A stretch of 64,000 bases of DNA from Ruminococcaceae bacterium UBA1741 (GTDB lineage Bacteria; Bacillota; Clostridia; Oscillospirales; Acutalibacteraceae): NCBI GenBank assembly GCA_002315685.1, contig DCHX01000029.1, positions 1 through 64,000 on the forward strand. The letters are read 5' to 3'. The notes under the pieces were generated by a model. It worked only from the letters and a program-made list of their open reading frames with translations, was not told the origin of the DNA and searched no databases. Position numbers and translations under genes: made by a program. Positions 23,765 through 32,819 of this stretch are shown one piece after another. How positions within the stretch are numbered: the first letter of the stretch is position 1; every line of letters begins with the position of its first letter.

Positions 23765-24322
23765 ATGGTAAGTGCCGGAGATTTTAGAAATGGTGTAACA
23801 TTTGAGGAGGACGGTCAAGTTCTTCAAGTTGTTGAATTCCAGCATGTTAAACCCGGAAAGGGTGCTGCGTTCGTAAGAACAAAAACCAAGAATGTTATTA
23901 CCGGTGCGGTAGTTGAAAAATCATATAACCCAACTGCTAAATTCCCAACTGCTTTTATTGAAAGAAAAGATATGGAATATTCCTATGCGGATGGCGACCT
24001 TTATTACTTTATGGACCAGGAAACCTATGATATGGTTCCGATCAATAAGAGCGAAATGAGCGACAACTTTAAGTTCGTTAAGGAAAATATGGTATGCAAG
24101 ATTTTGTCATATAAGGGCAAAGTATTCGGTGTAGAGCCACCTACATTTGTTGAGTTGGTTGTAGCTCATACCGAACCCGGATTTGCCGGAAATACCGCTA
24201 CTAACGCTACTAAGCCCGCTACTCTTGAAACCGGTTGTGAAATCCGTGTTCCGCTTTTCATAAACGAAGGCGAAGCTATTCGTATTGATACCCGTACCGG
24301 CGAGTATATGGAACGCGCTTAA
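23765..24322 (+). CDS. efp: Elongation factor P
   Basis: Rescues ribosomes stalled on polyproline. The 185 residues have the three OB/KOW-like domains and the family end [17 protein letters not shown]. The loop that reaches the peptidyl-transfer centre is [10 protein letters not shown] with Lys32 at the tip, the residue modified in many species; the modification enzymes are not in the window. It is followed 24 bases later by the Cys/Asp-rich CD1247-type gene, a neighbourhood conserved in Clostridia. TTTTTGGAGG precedes ATG 23765. Confidence 0.97.
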   Translation: MVSAGDFRNGVTFEEDGQVLQVVEFQHVKPGKGAAFVRTKTKNVITGAVVEKSYNPTAKFPTAFIERKDMEYSYADGDLYYFMDQETYDMVPINKSEMSDNFKFVKENMVCKILSYKGKVFGVEPPTFVELVVAHTEPGFAGNTATNATKPATLETGCEIRVPLFINEGEAIRIDTRTGEYMERA

Positions 24323-24346
24323 ATTATTTTTTAAGGAGAAACTATA

Positions 24347-24796
24347 ATGGATATTTGTGAGAAAATTGCTTATATCAACGGTCTTGCGGAAGGTCTTGAC
24401 CTTGACACAACTTCAAAGGAAGGTAAAATTCTTTCCGCTATAATCGATTTGCTTTCCGACATTACAGAAGAAATTTGTGATGTTGAAGATGCTTGCGATG
24501 ATATGTGCGACCAGCTTGATGCTGTTGATGAGGACCTTTCCCGTTTGGAAGAAATCGTTTATGATGACGATTACGATTATGATTGTGATTGCGATTGCGA
24601 TTGCGATTGTGGTTGTGATGACGATGAGCTTTATGAAATTGAATGTCCTAACTGCCACGATACTATTTATCTTGACGAGGATATGCTTGAAGACGAGATG
24701 ATTGACTGCCCTAATTGCGGAACTCCTCTCGAATTTGACTTTGATTGCGATTGTTGCGACTGTTGCGATTGCGACGAAGATTCGGCTGACGAATAA
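24347..24796 (+). CDS. CD1247-type acidic zinc-ribbon protein with Asp-Cys repeats
   Basis: A 149-residue, extremely acidic protein. The N-terminal helix-rich domain (about 1-70; AYINGLAEGLDLDTTSKEGK) matches the CD1247 N-terminal family often found beside efp in Clostridia. Codons 75-90 encode an alternating Asp-Tyr then Asp-Cys run made of tandem six-base units. A CPNC...CPNC zinc ribbon follows, and a second Cys/Asp-rich tail ends the protein. Family members known to me have an acidic linker and zinc ribbon but not, as far as I recall, this Asp-Cys ladder. It may hold several metal ions; function unknown. An AAGGAGA site precedes the ATG. Confidence 0.82.
   Translation: MDICEKIAYINGLAEGLDLDTTSKEGKILSAIIDLLSDITEEICDVEDACDDMCDQLDAVDEDLSRLEEIVYDDDYDYDCDCDCDCDCGCDDDELYEIECPNCHDTIYLDEDMLEDEMIDCPNCGTPLEFDFDCDCCDCCDCDEDSADE
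24569..24616 (+). repeat. Tandem hexamer repeat encoding Asp-Cys units
   Basis: Eight in-frame six-base units (GATTAC, GATTAT, GATTGT, GATTGC three times, GATTGT, GGTTGT). Such a tract can grow or shrink by whole units without breaking the frame. Confidence 0.85.
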
Positions 24797-24810
24797 TATT
24801 TTTGTGAGTT

Positions 24811-24849
24811 ACCGCACTTCTCCTTTTGTTTGGAGCAGTGCGGTTTTTT
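24811..24849 (+). terminator. Terminator after the CD1247-type gene
   Basis: ACCGCACT (24811-24818) pairs with AGTGCGGT (24837-24844), extended inwards by CTCC/GGAG, and a T run follows. ispD lies just beyond. Confidence 0.9.
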
Positions 24850-24863
24850 GGTATGAGGTAAAA

Positions 24864-25604
24864 ATGGAAGTTTTAGAATACAAATTTTCTTACTGCTCGG
24901 TTAATGAGGTAGAATCTAAAATGCCCGTTATTGTTGTATCGGGCGGAAATGCTACGAGAATGAAGGGCATCGACAAGCAAATGCTTGAAATTTGCGGTGT
25001 GCCGGTTGTAATCAGAACTCTTATGGCGTTTGAAAAATGCGATAGCATATCCGATATTATTCTCGTTGCCAAAAAGAGTGAGGTGCTTAATCTTCAAGGG
25101 TTGTGCAATAAATATAAAATCACTAAATTGAGTGATATTGTTGAGGGCGGAAAGACAAGACACGAATCTGTTATGTGCGGTTTTTCCCGTTTGTCCGAAA
25201 AAAATACCTGCGTTTTGATTCACGACGGCGCAAGACCTTTCGTGTCGGAAAAAACAATAAAAAATGTTTGTAAGGCACTTAAAACCTGTGATGCTTCACT
25301 TGCGGCGCAAAAAATCGTTGACACCGTTAAAAATACCGATGGCGAACTAACGGTTGTAAATACGCTTGACCGCACTAATTTGTATCTTGCCCAAACACCG
25401 CAGGGAGTAAACATAAAAAAATATTTATCGGCTTGTGAAAAAGCGGATGCCGATAAATTTACAGATGATGCTTCTATTATGGAAAATGCGGGATATAAGG
25501 TTGCCGTTTGCGAAAGTGAGCGCACTAATATTAAAATTACTACACCCGAAGATATTGCCTTTGCCGAGGCGATTTGTAAAATTCGTGAAAGGGAGGGAAA
25601 TTGA
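24864..25604 (+). CDS. ispD: 2-C-methyl-D-erythritol 4-phosphate cytidylyltransferase
   Basis: Transfers CMP from CTP to methylerythritol phosphate in the non-mevalonate isoprenoid pathway. In the 246-residue product the nucleotide loop is [15 protein letters not shown], a variant of the usual AAGxGxRMG...K. The [22 protein letters not shown] and [11 protein letters not shown] motifs are clear. An N-terminal extension of about 20 residues precedes the fold. ATG 24864 has GAGG nearby; a longer reading starting inside the previous gene is rejected. Its stop overlaps the ispF start (ATGA), so the two successive pathway enzymes are coupled. Confidence 0.92.
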   Translation: MEVLEYKFSYCSVNEVESKMPVIVVSGGNATRMKGIDKQMLEICGVPVVIRTLMAFEKCDSISDIILVAKKSEVLNLQGLCNKYKITKLSDIVEGGKTRHESVMCGFSRLSEKNTCVLIHDGARPFVSEKTIKNVCKALKTCDASLAAQKIVDTVKNTDGELTVVNTLDRTNLYLAQTPQGVNIKKYLSACEKADADKFTDDASIMENAGYKVAVCESERTNIKITTPEDIAFAEAICKIREREGN

Positions 25605-26080
25605 TGAGAATAGGCCACGGCTATGATGTTCACCGTTTGGTTGAGAATAGACGCCTTGTTTTAGGCGGTGTCGAAATTCCTTTTGATAAGGGACTTTTAG
25701 GTCATTCCGATGCTGATGTTTTGTTACACGCGATTTCCGATTCTCTTTTGGGTGCTGCTGCGCTCGGTGATATAGGAAAGCATTTTCCCGACACTGACGC
25801 AAAATATAAGGATGCCGACTCGCTTTTGCTTTTAAGTGAAGTTGCAAAAATCTTAAAGGATAACGGTTATAGTGTCGTTAATGTTGACTCAACCGTTATG
25901 GCACAAAATCCGAAGCTTTCACCGTATATCCAAATGATGAGGGAAAATATTGCAAAGGCGCTTTCTACCCACATTGACAATATAAGTGTAAAGGCTACAA
26001 CCGAGGAGGGTTTGGGCTTTACGGGCAGTGGGGACGGTATTTCCGCTACTGCTGTTTGCATAATTGAAAAAGTAATATAA
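25604..26080 (+). CDS. ispF: 2-C-methyl-D-erythritol 2,4-cyclodiphosphate synthase
   Basis: Forms the cyclic diphosphate two steps after IspD; the trimer binds zinc. The 158 residues carry the GHGYDVHRL metal site, [11 protein letters not shown], and the [16 protein letters not shown] signature near the C terminus. ATG 25604 overlaps the ispD stop by one base and has the GGGAGGG site just upstream; a TTG at 25601 in the same frame is less likely. Confidence 0.96.
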   Translation: MRIGHGYDVHRLVENRRLVLGGVEIPFDKGLLGHSDADVLLHAISDSLLGAAALGDIGKHFPDTDAKYKDADSLLLLSEVAKILKDNGYSVVNVDSTVMAQNPKLSPYIQMMRENIAKALSTHIDNISVKATTEEGLGFTGSGDGISATAVCIIEKVI

Positions 26081-26094
26081 CCGGCTTTAATTTC

Positions 26095-26119
26095 ATACCA
26101 TTTTATGGGTGGTATTTTT
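26095..26119 (+). terminator. Weak terminator or attenuator between ispF and the DUF4830-like gene
   Basis: ATACCA (26095-26100) pairs with TGGTAT (26110-26115), followed by four Ts. The 3' arm overlaps the GGGTGG ribosome site of the next gene, so the same hairpin could limit both transcription and translation. Confidence 0.45.
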
Positions 26120-26579
26120 GAAGTTTTCGTTTATTGTTTCAAGAAAATTTTTAATTGCTTTATTTTGCTTTATTTTGCTTTCGTTTTTGATTTTCTCGAC
26201 CTTTTGCGAGGCCGAAAATATTGAGAAAAACGGCGACACATTTTTGAAAAGACAAACCTTTTTGAAAGAATTGGGCTGTATAATTGATGAAAACGAATGG
26301 ACAAAAAAACAAGTTGCTATTCCTGTCGAATTTTCGTTGGTTTATGAAAACTATAACGAAATTCAAAAAAAGGCAAATTACGATTTATCACGATACAAAG
26401 GCGAAAAATGCACACTTTATTCTTATAGAGTTAAGGAATATGCCGATTTTGATAAAGATACTTATGCTTATGCAAATTTACTAATTTACAAAGGAAGAAT
26501 TATAGGCGGCGACATTTCTTCTACTGCTATTGACGGAAAAATGTATCCGCTGAAAAGTTATGGAAAAACAAAGACTTGA
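26118..26579 (+). CDS. DUF4830-like exported protein
   Basis: A 153-residue protein with an N-terminal membrane helix or signal segment (FLIALFCFILLSFLIF) and an external domain resembling the DUF4830 family of Clostridia: an FLKELGCIID start, a VAIPVEFSLVYENYNEIQKKANYDLSRYKG core, and IYKGRIIGGDISS at the end. No catalytic pattern is visible. The start is a TTG at 26118 behind GGGTGG (a GTG at 26109 is the alternative); no ATG fits. Its last 20 bases overlap the pseudouridine synthase gene, suggesting coupled translation. Function unknown. Confidence 0.65.
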   Translation: MKFSFIVSRKFLIALFCFILLSFLIFSTFCEAENIEKNGDTFLKRQTFLKELGCIIDENEWTKKQVAIPVEFSLVYENYNEIQKKANYDLSRYKGEKCTLYSYRVKEYADFDKDTYAYANLLIYKGRIIGGDISSTAIDGKMYPLKSYGKTKT

Positions 26580-27267
26580 TAAATTTATTTCCAATCAATT
26601 AGGACTTGCGAGAAATTTGGCTAAAACCCAAATTCATCGCGGTAAAGTAACGCTTGACGGCGAAATTGTCCGAGACCCGTCAAAAATATTTGATGCCGAA
26701 ACGGGCAAAGTAACATATAAGGGCGAACCTGTAAGTTACCGAAAATATCTTTATATTTTAATGAATAAGCCGAAAGGCTGTTTGAGTGCTACCGAGGACA
26801 AGCGTAAAGAAACCGTGCTTGATTTGATTCCCGAAAATATGAAAAGAAACGGACTTTTTCCTGTCGGCAGGCTTGATAAGGATACAACGGGACTTTTGAT
26901 TATTACCGATGACGGAGATTTTGCGCATAAATGTATTTCGCCTTCTAAAAACATCAGCAAAACATATATTGCGACACTTGACGGCGAACTTAAAGAAGAT
27001 ATGATAGATGTTTTTGAAAAAGGTGTAACCCTTGCGGACGGTACCCTTTGCAAGCCTGCAAAGCTTACGATTCTCGATAAAAATATCGCCGAGCTTACGA
27101 TTTATGAAGGTAAATATCACCAAATAAAGCGAATGTTCGGCACATTGGGGCTTGGAGTTAATGAGCTTAACCGAAAGAGTATCGGTGCATTGGAGCTTCC
27201 GAAAGACCTAAAACAAGGGGATTGTACAATTTTAAGCGAAGAAGATTTAGCACTAATATATGAGTAA
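26560..27267 (+). CDS. RsuA/RluB-family rRNA pseudouridine synthase
   Basis: Modifies uridine to pseudouridine in rRNA. The 235 residues hold an N-terminal S4 RNA-binding domain (RLDKFISNQLGLARNLAKTQIHRGKVTLDG) and the catalytic domain with the RsuA-type active site GRLDKDTTGLLIIT, where the Asp is the catalytic residue, then the YEGKYHQIKRMFG signature. Length and motif suit RsuA (16S position 516) or RluB/RluE types; which one cannot be decided. It begins within the end of the DUF4830-like gene. Confidence 0.9.
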   Translation: MEKQRLDKFISNQLGLARNLAKTQIHRGKVTLDGEIVRDPSKIFDAETGKVTYKGEPVSYRKYLYILMNKPKGCLSATEDKRKETVLDLIPENMKRNGLFPVGRLDKDTTGLLIITDDGDFAHKCISPSKNISKTYIATLDGELKEDMIDVFEKGVTLADGTLCKPAKLTILDKNIAELTIYEGKYHQIKRMFGTLGLGVNELNRKSIGALELPKDLKQGDCTILSEEDLALIYE

Positions 27268-27299
27268 ATATACAATTTAGACAAATTAGATAATGCAAC

Positions 27300-27345
27300 A
27301 TTGTAACAATTATTTATAGATTTTTTCGATAAAAATTGCTATAAT
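27300..27345 (+). promoter_or_regulatory. Promoter and upstream palindrome of the MsmX-type gene
   Basis: TAGATT (27317-27322), 17-base spacer, TATAAT (27340-27345). A palindrome ATTGT-A-ACAAT (27300-27310) lies just upstream of the -35 and may be an operator. Confidence 0.55.
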
Positions 27346-27401
27346 AACTGTGTAATATGTATGCGTGCGCGCTATAAGCGCCCGATATGGAGGTATTTTT
27401 A

Positions 27402-28544
27402 ATGGCAAGTTTATCACTTCGTAACGTATACAAGAGATATCCTGGCGGCGTTACTGCCGTTTCTGACTTTAACCTTGAAATCAAGGACAAGGAATTTATT
27501 ATTCTTGTAGGACCTTCTGGTTGCGGTAAATCTACAACTCTCAGAATGGTTGCGGGTCTTGAAGAAATTTCTGACGGTGAAGTTTATATCGGAGATCGTC
27601 TTGTAAATGATGTTGCACCGAAAGACCGTGATATTGCGATGGTTTTCCAAAACTATGCGCTTTATCCGCATATGACTGTATATGATAATATGGCATTCGG
27701 TCTTAAACTTCGTAAGACATCTAAGGATGAAATTAAGAGAAGAGTAGAAGAAGCTGCTCGTATTCTTGATATTGAGCATTTGCTTGAACGCAAGCCGAAG
27801 GCTTTGTCCGGCGGTCAGCGTCAGCGTGTTGCACTCGGTCGTGCTATCGTTCGTGAGCCAAAGGTATTCTTACTTGACGAACCTTTGTCAAACCTCGATG
27901 CTAAACTTCGTGCTCAAATGCGTACCGAGATTTCGAAGATTCACCAACGCTTGGGTACTACATTTATCTATGTAACCCACGACCAGACCGAAGCTATGAC
28001 AATGGGTACTCGTATCGTTGTTATGAAGAGCGGTCTTATTCAACAGGTTGATACTCCTCAAAATCTTTATCTTTATCCTTGCAACCTTTTCGTTGCCGGA
28101 TTTATCGGTTCTCCTCAAATGAACTTTATTGATGCTGTTCTTCTTAAAGAAGGCAACGATTTCTTTGTTGAGTACGGTACTGAGGATACAAAGACCCGTG
28201 CAGGTGTTAAATACAAAATTAAGCTTCCTGCAAGCAAAAATAAGGACGATTGTCTTGTTCCTTATATCGGCAAGGAAATTATTATGGGTATCCGTCCTGA
28301 GGCTGTTCATGATGAGCCTGAGCTTATCGCTGCTAACCCGGACGGTAAGGTTGAGGCTAAGGTTGAAGTTACCGAACTTATGGGTGCTGAAACCTACCTT
28401 TATATGAACAGTGAGGAACAGTCTATCAATGCTCGTGTTGCTCCTACATCAAGCGCAAAGCCGGGCGATGTTATCACTATCGCATTTGAAACCGAAAAGA
28501 TTCACTTGTTCGATAAGGATACTGAAATCACTATCACTAACTGA
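27402..28544 (+). CDS. Multi-sugar ABC importer ATPase, MsmX/UgpC type
   Basis: ATPase of 380 residues that powers carbohydrate importers of the CUT1 class. The nucleotide-binding domain has Walker A GPSGCGKST (about 36-44), Q-loop FQNYALYPHM, signature LSGGQRQR, Walker B VFLLDEPLSNLD and switch His in VTHDQTEA. The C-terminal third is the TOBE-type regulatory domain. No permease or binding-protein gene adjoins it, and it has its own promoter and terminator. This fits shared ATPases such as MsmX of Bacillus, which serve several importers encoded elsewhere. ATG 27402 has GGAGG before it. Confidence 0.93.
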   Translation: MASLSLRNVYKRYPGGVTAVSDFNLEIKDKEFIILVGPSGCGKSTTLRMVAGLEEISDGEVYIGDRLVNDVAPKDRDIAMVFQNYALYPHMTVYDNMAFGLKLRKTSKDEIKRRVEEAARILDIEHLLERKPKALSGGQRQRVALGRAIVREPKVFLLDEPLSNLDAKLRAQMRTEISKIHQRLGTTFIYVTHDQTEAMTMGTRIVVMKSGLIQQVDTPQNLYLYPCNLFVAGFIGSPQMNFIDAVLLKEGNDFFVEYGTEDTKTRAGVKYKIKLPASKNKDDCLVPYIGKEIIMGIRPEAVHDEPELIAANPDGKVEAKVEVTELMGAETYLYMNSEEQSINARVAPTSSAKPGDVITIAFETEKIHLFDKDTEITITN

Positions 28545-28556
28545 TAAAGTTGAATT

Positions 28557-28586
28557 AAATCCGTGCCGAATGGCACGGATTTTTTT
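28557..28586 (+). terminator. Terminator after the MsmX-type gene
   Basis: Perfect 11-base stem AAATCCGTGCC (28557-28567) / GGCACGGATTT (28572-28582), loop GAAT, then T run. Confidence 0.94.
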
Positions 28587-28589
28587 ATG

Positions 28590-28618
28590 TTGCAAAAAAC
28601 TATAAAAAATAGTATAAT
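28590..28618 (+). promoter_or_regulatory. Promoter for tepA and ftsK
   Basis: TTGCAA (28590-28595), 17-base spacer, TATAAT (28613-28618). Confidence 0.7.
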
Positions 28619-28670
28619 CAATATGTATCTTTATATCTTTCTATCAAATACTATATGTGGAGGGAAAGAT

Positions 28671-29348
28671 ATGAACGATGTAGAAAAAAACGAAAAAAAT
28701 GAAAACGAAGAAATCGACGATATTAAGGAATACGGTATTACAAAGCTTGACGGTAAGAACAATATATATTGCCTTACTATAATCGGTGAAATTGAAGGAC
28801 ATAATGTTTTGCCCGAACAAAACAAAACCACAAAATACGAGCATATTATTCCGAAGCTTGTGGCGATTGAGCAAAGTCCCGAGATTGACGGGTTGTTGAT
28901 AATTCTTAATACTGTCGGCGGCGATGTTGAAGCAGGTCTTGCTATTGCCGAGCTTATATCGGGAATGGAAAAGCCTACTGTTACCTATGTTTTAGGCGGA
29001 GGACATTCTATTGGTGTACCATTGGCGGTTGCGGCGAAGAGGTCGTTTATTGCACCTTCGGCTACTATGACTATCCACCCGGTTAGGATGAACGGACTTG
29101 TAATCGGCGTTCCGCAAATGATGAATCATTTTTCTCGTATGCAAGAAAGAATAACCGATTTTGTGGCGAGAAATTCTAATATTTCAGCCGAAAGATTTAC
29201 CGAGCTTATGATGAATACCGGCGAGCTTGTAACCGATGTCGGCTCTGTTCTTTGCGGTGAAAAAGCTGTAAGTGAGGGACTTATTGATGAGCTTGGCAGT
29301 TTGGCGCAGGTCATAAAAAGTCTTGATAATATGATAGAAAAAAATTAA
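28671..29348 (+). CDS. tepA: ClpP-like translocation-enhancing peptidase TepA
   Basis: ClpP-fold serine peptidase of 225 residues. After an acidic, low-complexity N-terminal tail, the fold shows LNTVGGDVEAGLAIAE, the serine loop GGGHSIGVPLAVAA (catalytic Ser) and TMTIHPVR (catalytic His). In Bacillus TepA, close to ftsK/spoIIIE, was linked to protein export, possibly by degrading signal peptides. The gene order tepA-ftsK is the same here. ATG 28671 follows GGAGGG; an upstream reading covers the terminator and is rejected. Confidence 0.88.
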   Translation: MNDVEKNEKNENEEIDDIKEYGITKLDGKNNIYCLTIIGEIEGHNVLPEQNKTTKYEHIIPKLVAIEQSPEIDGLLIILNTVGGDVEAGLAIAELISGMEKPTVTYVLGGGHSIGVPLAVAAKRSFIAPSATMTIHPVRMNGLVIGVPQMMNHFSRMQERITDFVARNSNISAERFTELMMNTGELVTDVGSVLCGEKAVSEGLIDELGSLAQVIKSLDNMIEKN

Positions 29349-29368
29349 GGTTCGGCATCTGCCGAGCC
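29349..29368 (+). other. Intergenic hairpin between tepA and ftsK
   Basis: GGTTCGGC (29349-29356) and GCCGAGCC (29361-29368) form an eight-base stem with an ATCT loop, followed by an A run instead of a T run. It is therefore unlikely to terminate on this strand and may be a message-processing or stabilising hairpin. Confidence 0.5.
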
Positions 29369-29390
29369 TAAAAAAACAGGGGAGTACATA

Positions 29391-31790
29391 ATGGCAACAA
29401 GAAAAACTTCTTCTAAAAAAGAGGCAAAGAGAGAACCCGTAGTATCAAAACAGTTCAAATCAGTTGTTCTTTTCGGAGCGGCTGTGCTTTGGGCTTGTAT
29501 AGTGTTTATTGACGGACAAAACCTTTGGGAAATAATGCATAATTTTATGTTTAGTCTTTTTGGTATTACGGCATTTTTCTTTCCGTTTGTTTTCGGTGTT
29601 ATTGCCATAATAGTCGGTATAGATAAAAACAAGGACAATTTTAATGCAAAGGTTATTGAAAGCTTGGTGCTTTTATTGTTGCTCGGCGCTTGTATAGATG
29701 TTTTTGCTACAAACGGAAATCTCGTTTCAAGTCAATTCGGGGAGCATTTATTGAATGCTTGGGACGAAGGTAACACGGGCGGACTCAGCGGTGCGTTGAT
29801 AGGCGGTACATTTAATCTTGCCTTCGGTAAAACCGCTGCCGCTATTACTTTGATTTTGCTTATTTTTGTATTTTTGATGATTATTACGGGTACTACACTC
29901 ATTTCTTTATTTAAGACAATGTCAAAGCCTGTTGTAGCCGTTTCAAAACAAGCCGAAAATGCTTATAGAGAACGGGCTGAAAAGGAGAACAGCGAGACTC
30001 CCGAGGACCATAAAAAAGGTCAGCTTAAAATCATTAAAGGCTTTGACGTTGATGTACCTATTGATGACGAAAAGCCGAAAGTAAAGAAAAAGGCAATAGA
30101 GGAAACTATCGGCGAAAAGCAACAAAAGGTTATTGATACATATAACGGCAAGGAATCAGATAGCGGTGCTACCAAAATAGAAGATGCTATTGATTCGGTT
30201 GCAGATGAAGCTGAACTGAAAAAAGAGGAAGAGCAACCTCAAAAAATCACTATTGATTTTGAAAAGGAAACAAACACGGTAGCAAAGGAAATTGAAAACA
30301 ATGAGAGCGTTGTAAGATATAAATACCCCCCTTATGAGCTTCTTAAAAAGACCGATTCAAGTGATGTGAAAGCACTTTCCCGTGAGCTTGATAATACCGC
30401 TGAAAGACTTGTTGAGATTTTAAGAAGCTTTGGTGTTGAAACAAGAGTTCTCGATATAAGCAAGGGCCCTACCGTTACCCGTTATGAGCTTCAACCCTGC
30501 GCCGGTGTTAAAATCAGCAAAATCACGGGACTTGCCGATGATATAGCGCTTAATCTTGCGGCTGCGGGTGTTAGAATTGAGGCCCCTATTCCGAATAAGG
30601 CGGCGGTAGGTATTGAGGTTCCTAATAAGGCGAGTGCTACTGTCGGTGTGCGTGAGATAATCGAATCATCCGCTTTTTCTTCTTCAAAGAGCAAGCTTAC
30701 GGTTGCTATGGGTAGAGATATAGGCGGAAATGTTGTTATTACCGATATTGCTAAAATGCCACACGGACTAATAGCCGGTGCTACCGGCTCGGGTAAATCG
30801 GTATGTATCAACTCTATTATTATGAGTTTACTTTATAAAGCATCTCCCGAAGATGTAAAGCTTCTTATGATAGACCCGAAGGTTGTTGAGCTTGGTGTTT
30901 ATAACGGCATTCCGCATTTGTTGGTGCCCGTAGTTACCGACCCGAGAAAAGCCGCAGGTGCGCTTGGTTGGTCGGTTAGCGAAATGGAAAAACGGTATGC
31001 TATGTTTGCCGATAGGGGTGTTCGTGATATTGAGGGCTACAATAAGCTTGTTGAAACCCTGATAGATGAGCCTGAGGTTACTAAAATGCCTCATATCGTA
31101 ATAATAATTGATGAGCTTGCCGACCTTATGATGACGGCTCCAAGCGAGGTCGAAGACTCGATTAACCGTATCGCCGCAAAGGCGAGAGCCGCAGGTATGC
31201 ATTTGCTTATTGCAACCCAGCGTCCGTCTGTTGATGTTGTAACGGGTGTAATTAAGGCAAATATCCCTACCCGTATTGCTTTTGCCGTTTCTTCGCAGGT
31301 TGACAGCCGTACAATACTTGATGCGGGCGGTGCCGAAAAATTACTCGGTAAGGGCGATATGCTATTCAGTCCGAGTGGCTCTAATAAGCCTAAGCGTGTT
31401 CAAGGCTGTTTCGTTAGCGACAGCGAAGTAGAAAAGGTCGTTTCTTTCGTTAAGAAGAGTGCCGCTGCCGATTATGACGATAATATTATGGTTGAAATCG
31501 AGCGTCAAGCCGCACTTGAAAAGCATAAGAAAACAGGACTTGACGAGGATGCGCCTGATGCTGACCCGATGCTTGAAGATGCAATAAAGGTTGTTGTTGA
31601 GAACGGACAAGCTTCAACTTCGCTTTTGCAGAGAAAGTTAAAGCTCGGATATGCAAGAGCGGCAAGAATTGTTGACGAAATGGAAGCAAGGGGTGTTGTA
31701 GGTCCCTACGAAGGCTCAAAGCCGAGAAAGGTGCTTATTACCAAAGAACAGCTTATGGAACAACAAGCTACATCCTCTGATGATATATGA
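29391..31790 (+). CDS. ftsK: DNA translocase FtsK/SpoIIIE
   Basis: Septum-located motor of 799 residues that pumps DNA during chromosome segregation. About four transmembrane helices fill residues 25-180, a charged linker runs to about 300, and the RecA-like motor follows with Walker [13 protein letters not shown] and Walker [15 protein letters not shown]. The C-terminal gamma winged helix ends [23 protein letters not shown], which reads KOPS/SRS polarity sequences. Its last four bases overlap the next gene (ATGA). Either division or sporulation use is possible. Confidence 0.96.
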   Translation: MATRKTSSKKEAKREPVVSKQFKSVVLFGAAVLWACIVFIDGQNLWEIMHNFMFSLFGITAFFFPFVFGVIAIIVGIDKNKDNFNAKVIESLVLLLLLGACIDVFATNGNLVSSQFGEHLLNAWDEGNTGGLSGALIGGTFNLAFGKTAAAITLILLIFVFLMIITGTTLISLFKTMSKPVVAVSKQAENAYRERAEKENSETPEDHKKGQLKIIKGFDVDVPIDDEKPKVKKKAIEETIGEKQQKVIDTYNGKESDSGATKIEDAIDSVADEAELKKEEEQPQKITIDFEKETNTVAKEIENNESVVRYKYPPYELLKKTDSSDVKALSRELDNTAERLVEILRSFGVETRVLDISKGPTVTRYELQPCAGVKISKITGLADDIALNLAAAGVRIEAPIPNKAAVGIEVPNKASATVGVREIIESSAFSSSKSKLTVAMGRDIGGNVVITDIAKMPHGLIAGATGSGKSVCINSIIMSLLYKASPEDVKLLMIDPKVVELGVYNGIPHLLVPVVTDPRKAAGALGWSVSEMEKRYAMFADRGVRDIEGYNKLVETLIDEPEVTKMPHIVIIIDELADLMMTAPSEVEDSINRIAAKARAAGMHLLIATQRPSVDVVTGVIKANIPTRIAFAVSSQVDSRTILDAGGAEKLLGKGDMLFSPSGSNKPKRVQGCFVSDSEVEKVVSFVKKSAAADYDDNIMVEIERQAALEKHKKTGLDEDAPDADPMLEDAIKVVVENGQASTSLLQRKLKLGYARAARIVDEMEARGVVGPYEGSKPRKVLITKEQLMEQQATSSDDI

Positions 31791-32665
31791 GATTTTCTAA
31801 AAAGAAATTAAGAATAGCGGTTTGTCTTTTATTTGTTTGCTTGGCTTGTTTGGTGATTTTTGTCAAGTTTTCAAACGAAAAGGCAACCCAAACTACGCCC
31901 TTATCAGATGATTATGTTGAGTTTTTAGATGTGGGACAAGGCGACTGCGCTTTAATATCAAGCAACGGTAAGAGCTGTCTTATTGATACGGGTAGTTCAA
32001 ATTCGGCAGGTTCAATAGAAAAGAAACTGAAAAATGAGGGCATTAAAAATATAGATTTAATTTCCATTTCGCATTTTCATATTGACCATACGGGAAGTCT
32101 TTACGATTTGGTTTCAAGCTTTGATGTTAAAAAGCTTATGTTTCCTAACAAGTGCAGCGATACAAACATACCCGAAAAGGTTTTGAGTGCTAAAAACGAT
32201 TGCATAAATAACGGTGGAGAGGTTTATACCGAAAAGGTCGGTATGACTGCCGATGTCGGCGATTTTAAGCTTACCGTGCTTTATTATTCTCCTAATCTAA
32301 ACGGCGAGAATAACCGTTCGGTTTACATTATGGCAAAGATAAACGATATAAAGTTTTTCTTTACGGGCGACGGACAAAAACAAGCCGAAAACGATTTACT
32401 GTCAAAGGGATTTAATCTTGACTGCGATGTCTTAAAGGTTCCGCACCACGGCGGCAGTGCATCTTCAAACGATAATTTTCTTGATGCTACTACTCCCGAA
32501 TATGCGGTGGTGTCTTGTGGCATTGGTAACACCTACGGTCATCCGCATAAGGAAACTATGGATAGGCTCACCGCTCGAAATATTAAAACATACAGAACGG
32601 ATGAAAACGGCGATGTTTCGTTCTTTATTGATGACAATAAACTGTCCGTTACAACCGATAAATAG
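31787..32665 (+). CDS. ComEC/Rec2-related metallo-beta-lactamase-fold protein
   Basis: A 292-residue exported or membrane-anchored hydrolase: an N-terminal helix (about 8-26) and then a metallo-beta-lactamase domain like the C-terminal part of ComEC. The metal motif is SHFHIDHTG, with later ligands in FFTGDGQK and the [10 protein letters not shown] motif typical of ComEC-type domains. The competence channel membrane region of ComEC is absent. A nuclease or phosphodiesterase role at the cell surface is plausible. It is coupled to ftsK by a four-base overlap and followed by a strong terminator. Confidence 0.85.
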   Translation: MRFSKKKLRIAVCLLFVCLACLVIFVKFSNEKATQTTPLSDDYVEFLDVGQGDCALISSNGKSCLIDTGSSNSAGSIEKKLKNEGIKNIDLISISHFHIDHTGSLYDLVSSFDVKKLMFPNKCSDTNIPEKVLSAKNDCINNGGEVYTEKVGMTADVGDFKLTVLYYSPNLNGENNRSVYIMAKINDIKFFFTGDGQKQAENDLLSKGFNLDCDVLKVPHHGGSASSNDNFLDATTPEYAVVSCGIGNTYGHPHKETMDRLTARNIKTYRTDENGDVSFFIDDNKLSVTTDK

Positions 32666-32676
32666 CTGTTTCTACT

Positions 32677-32715
32677 GACAGTAGAGTTGAAATTTTCACT
32701 CTACTGTCTTTTTTT
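32677..32715 (+). terminator. Terminator after the ComEC-like gene
   Basis: Perfect 11-base stem GACAGTAGAGT (32677-32687) / ACTCTACTGTC (32698-32708), ten-base loop, then T run. Confidence 0.94.
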
Positions 32716-32819
32716 ATTGTGTAGAATTAAATTTGCAAGCAGTAGGTTTTCTAAAAGTTTTGGTTATGATATTATTGTTACGGCAATTAAGCTTAAACTT
32801 AAATATTAGGAGAAAACTT

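Noticed and set aside
24413..24701. Overlapping frames inside the Asp/Cys-rich gene
   Set aside because: They are by-products of the hexamer repeat and acidic codon use; no ribosome sites or family features.
24702..24863. Longer ispD start inside the preceding gene
   Set aside because: It crosses a strong terminator; ATG 24864 has its own ribosome site.
28563..28670. Longer tepA start
   Set aside because: It would start within a perfect terminator; ATG 28671 follows GGAGGG.
29349..29368. Terminator between tepA and ftsK on the plus strand
   Set aside because: The hairpin is followed by an A run rather than a T run, so termination in this direction is unlikely.
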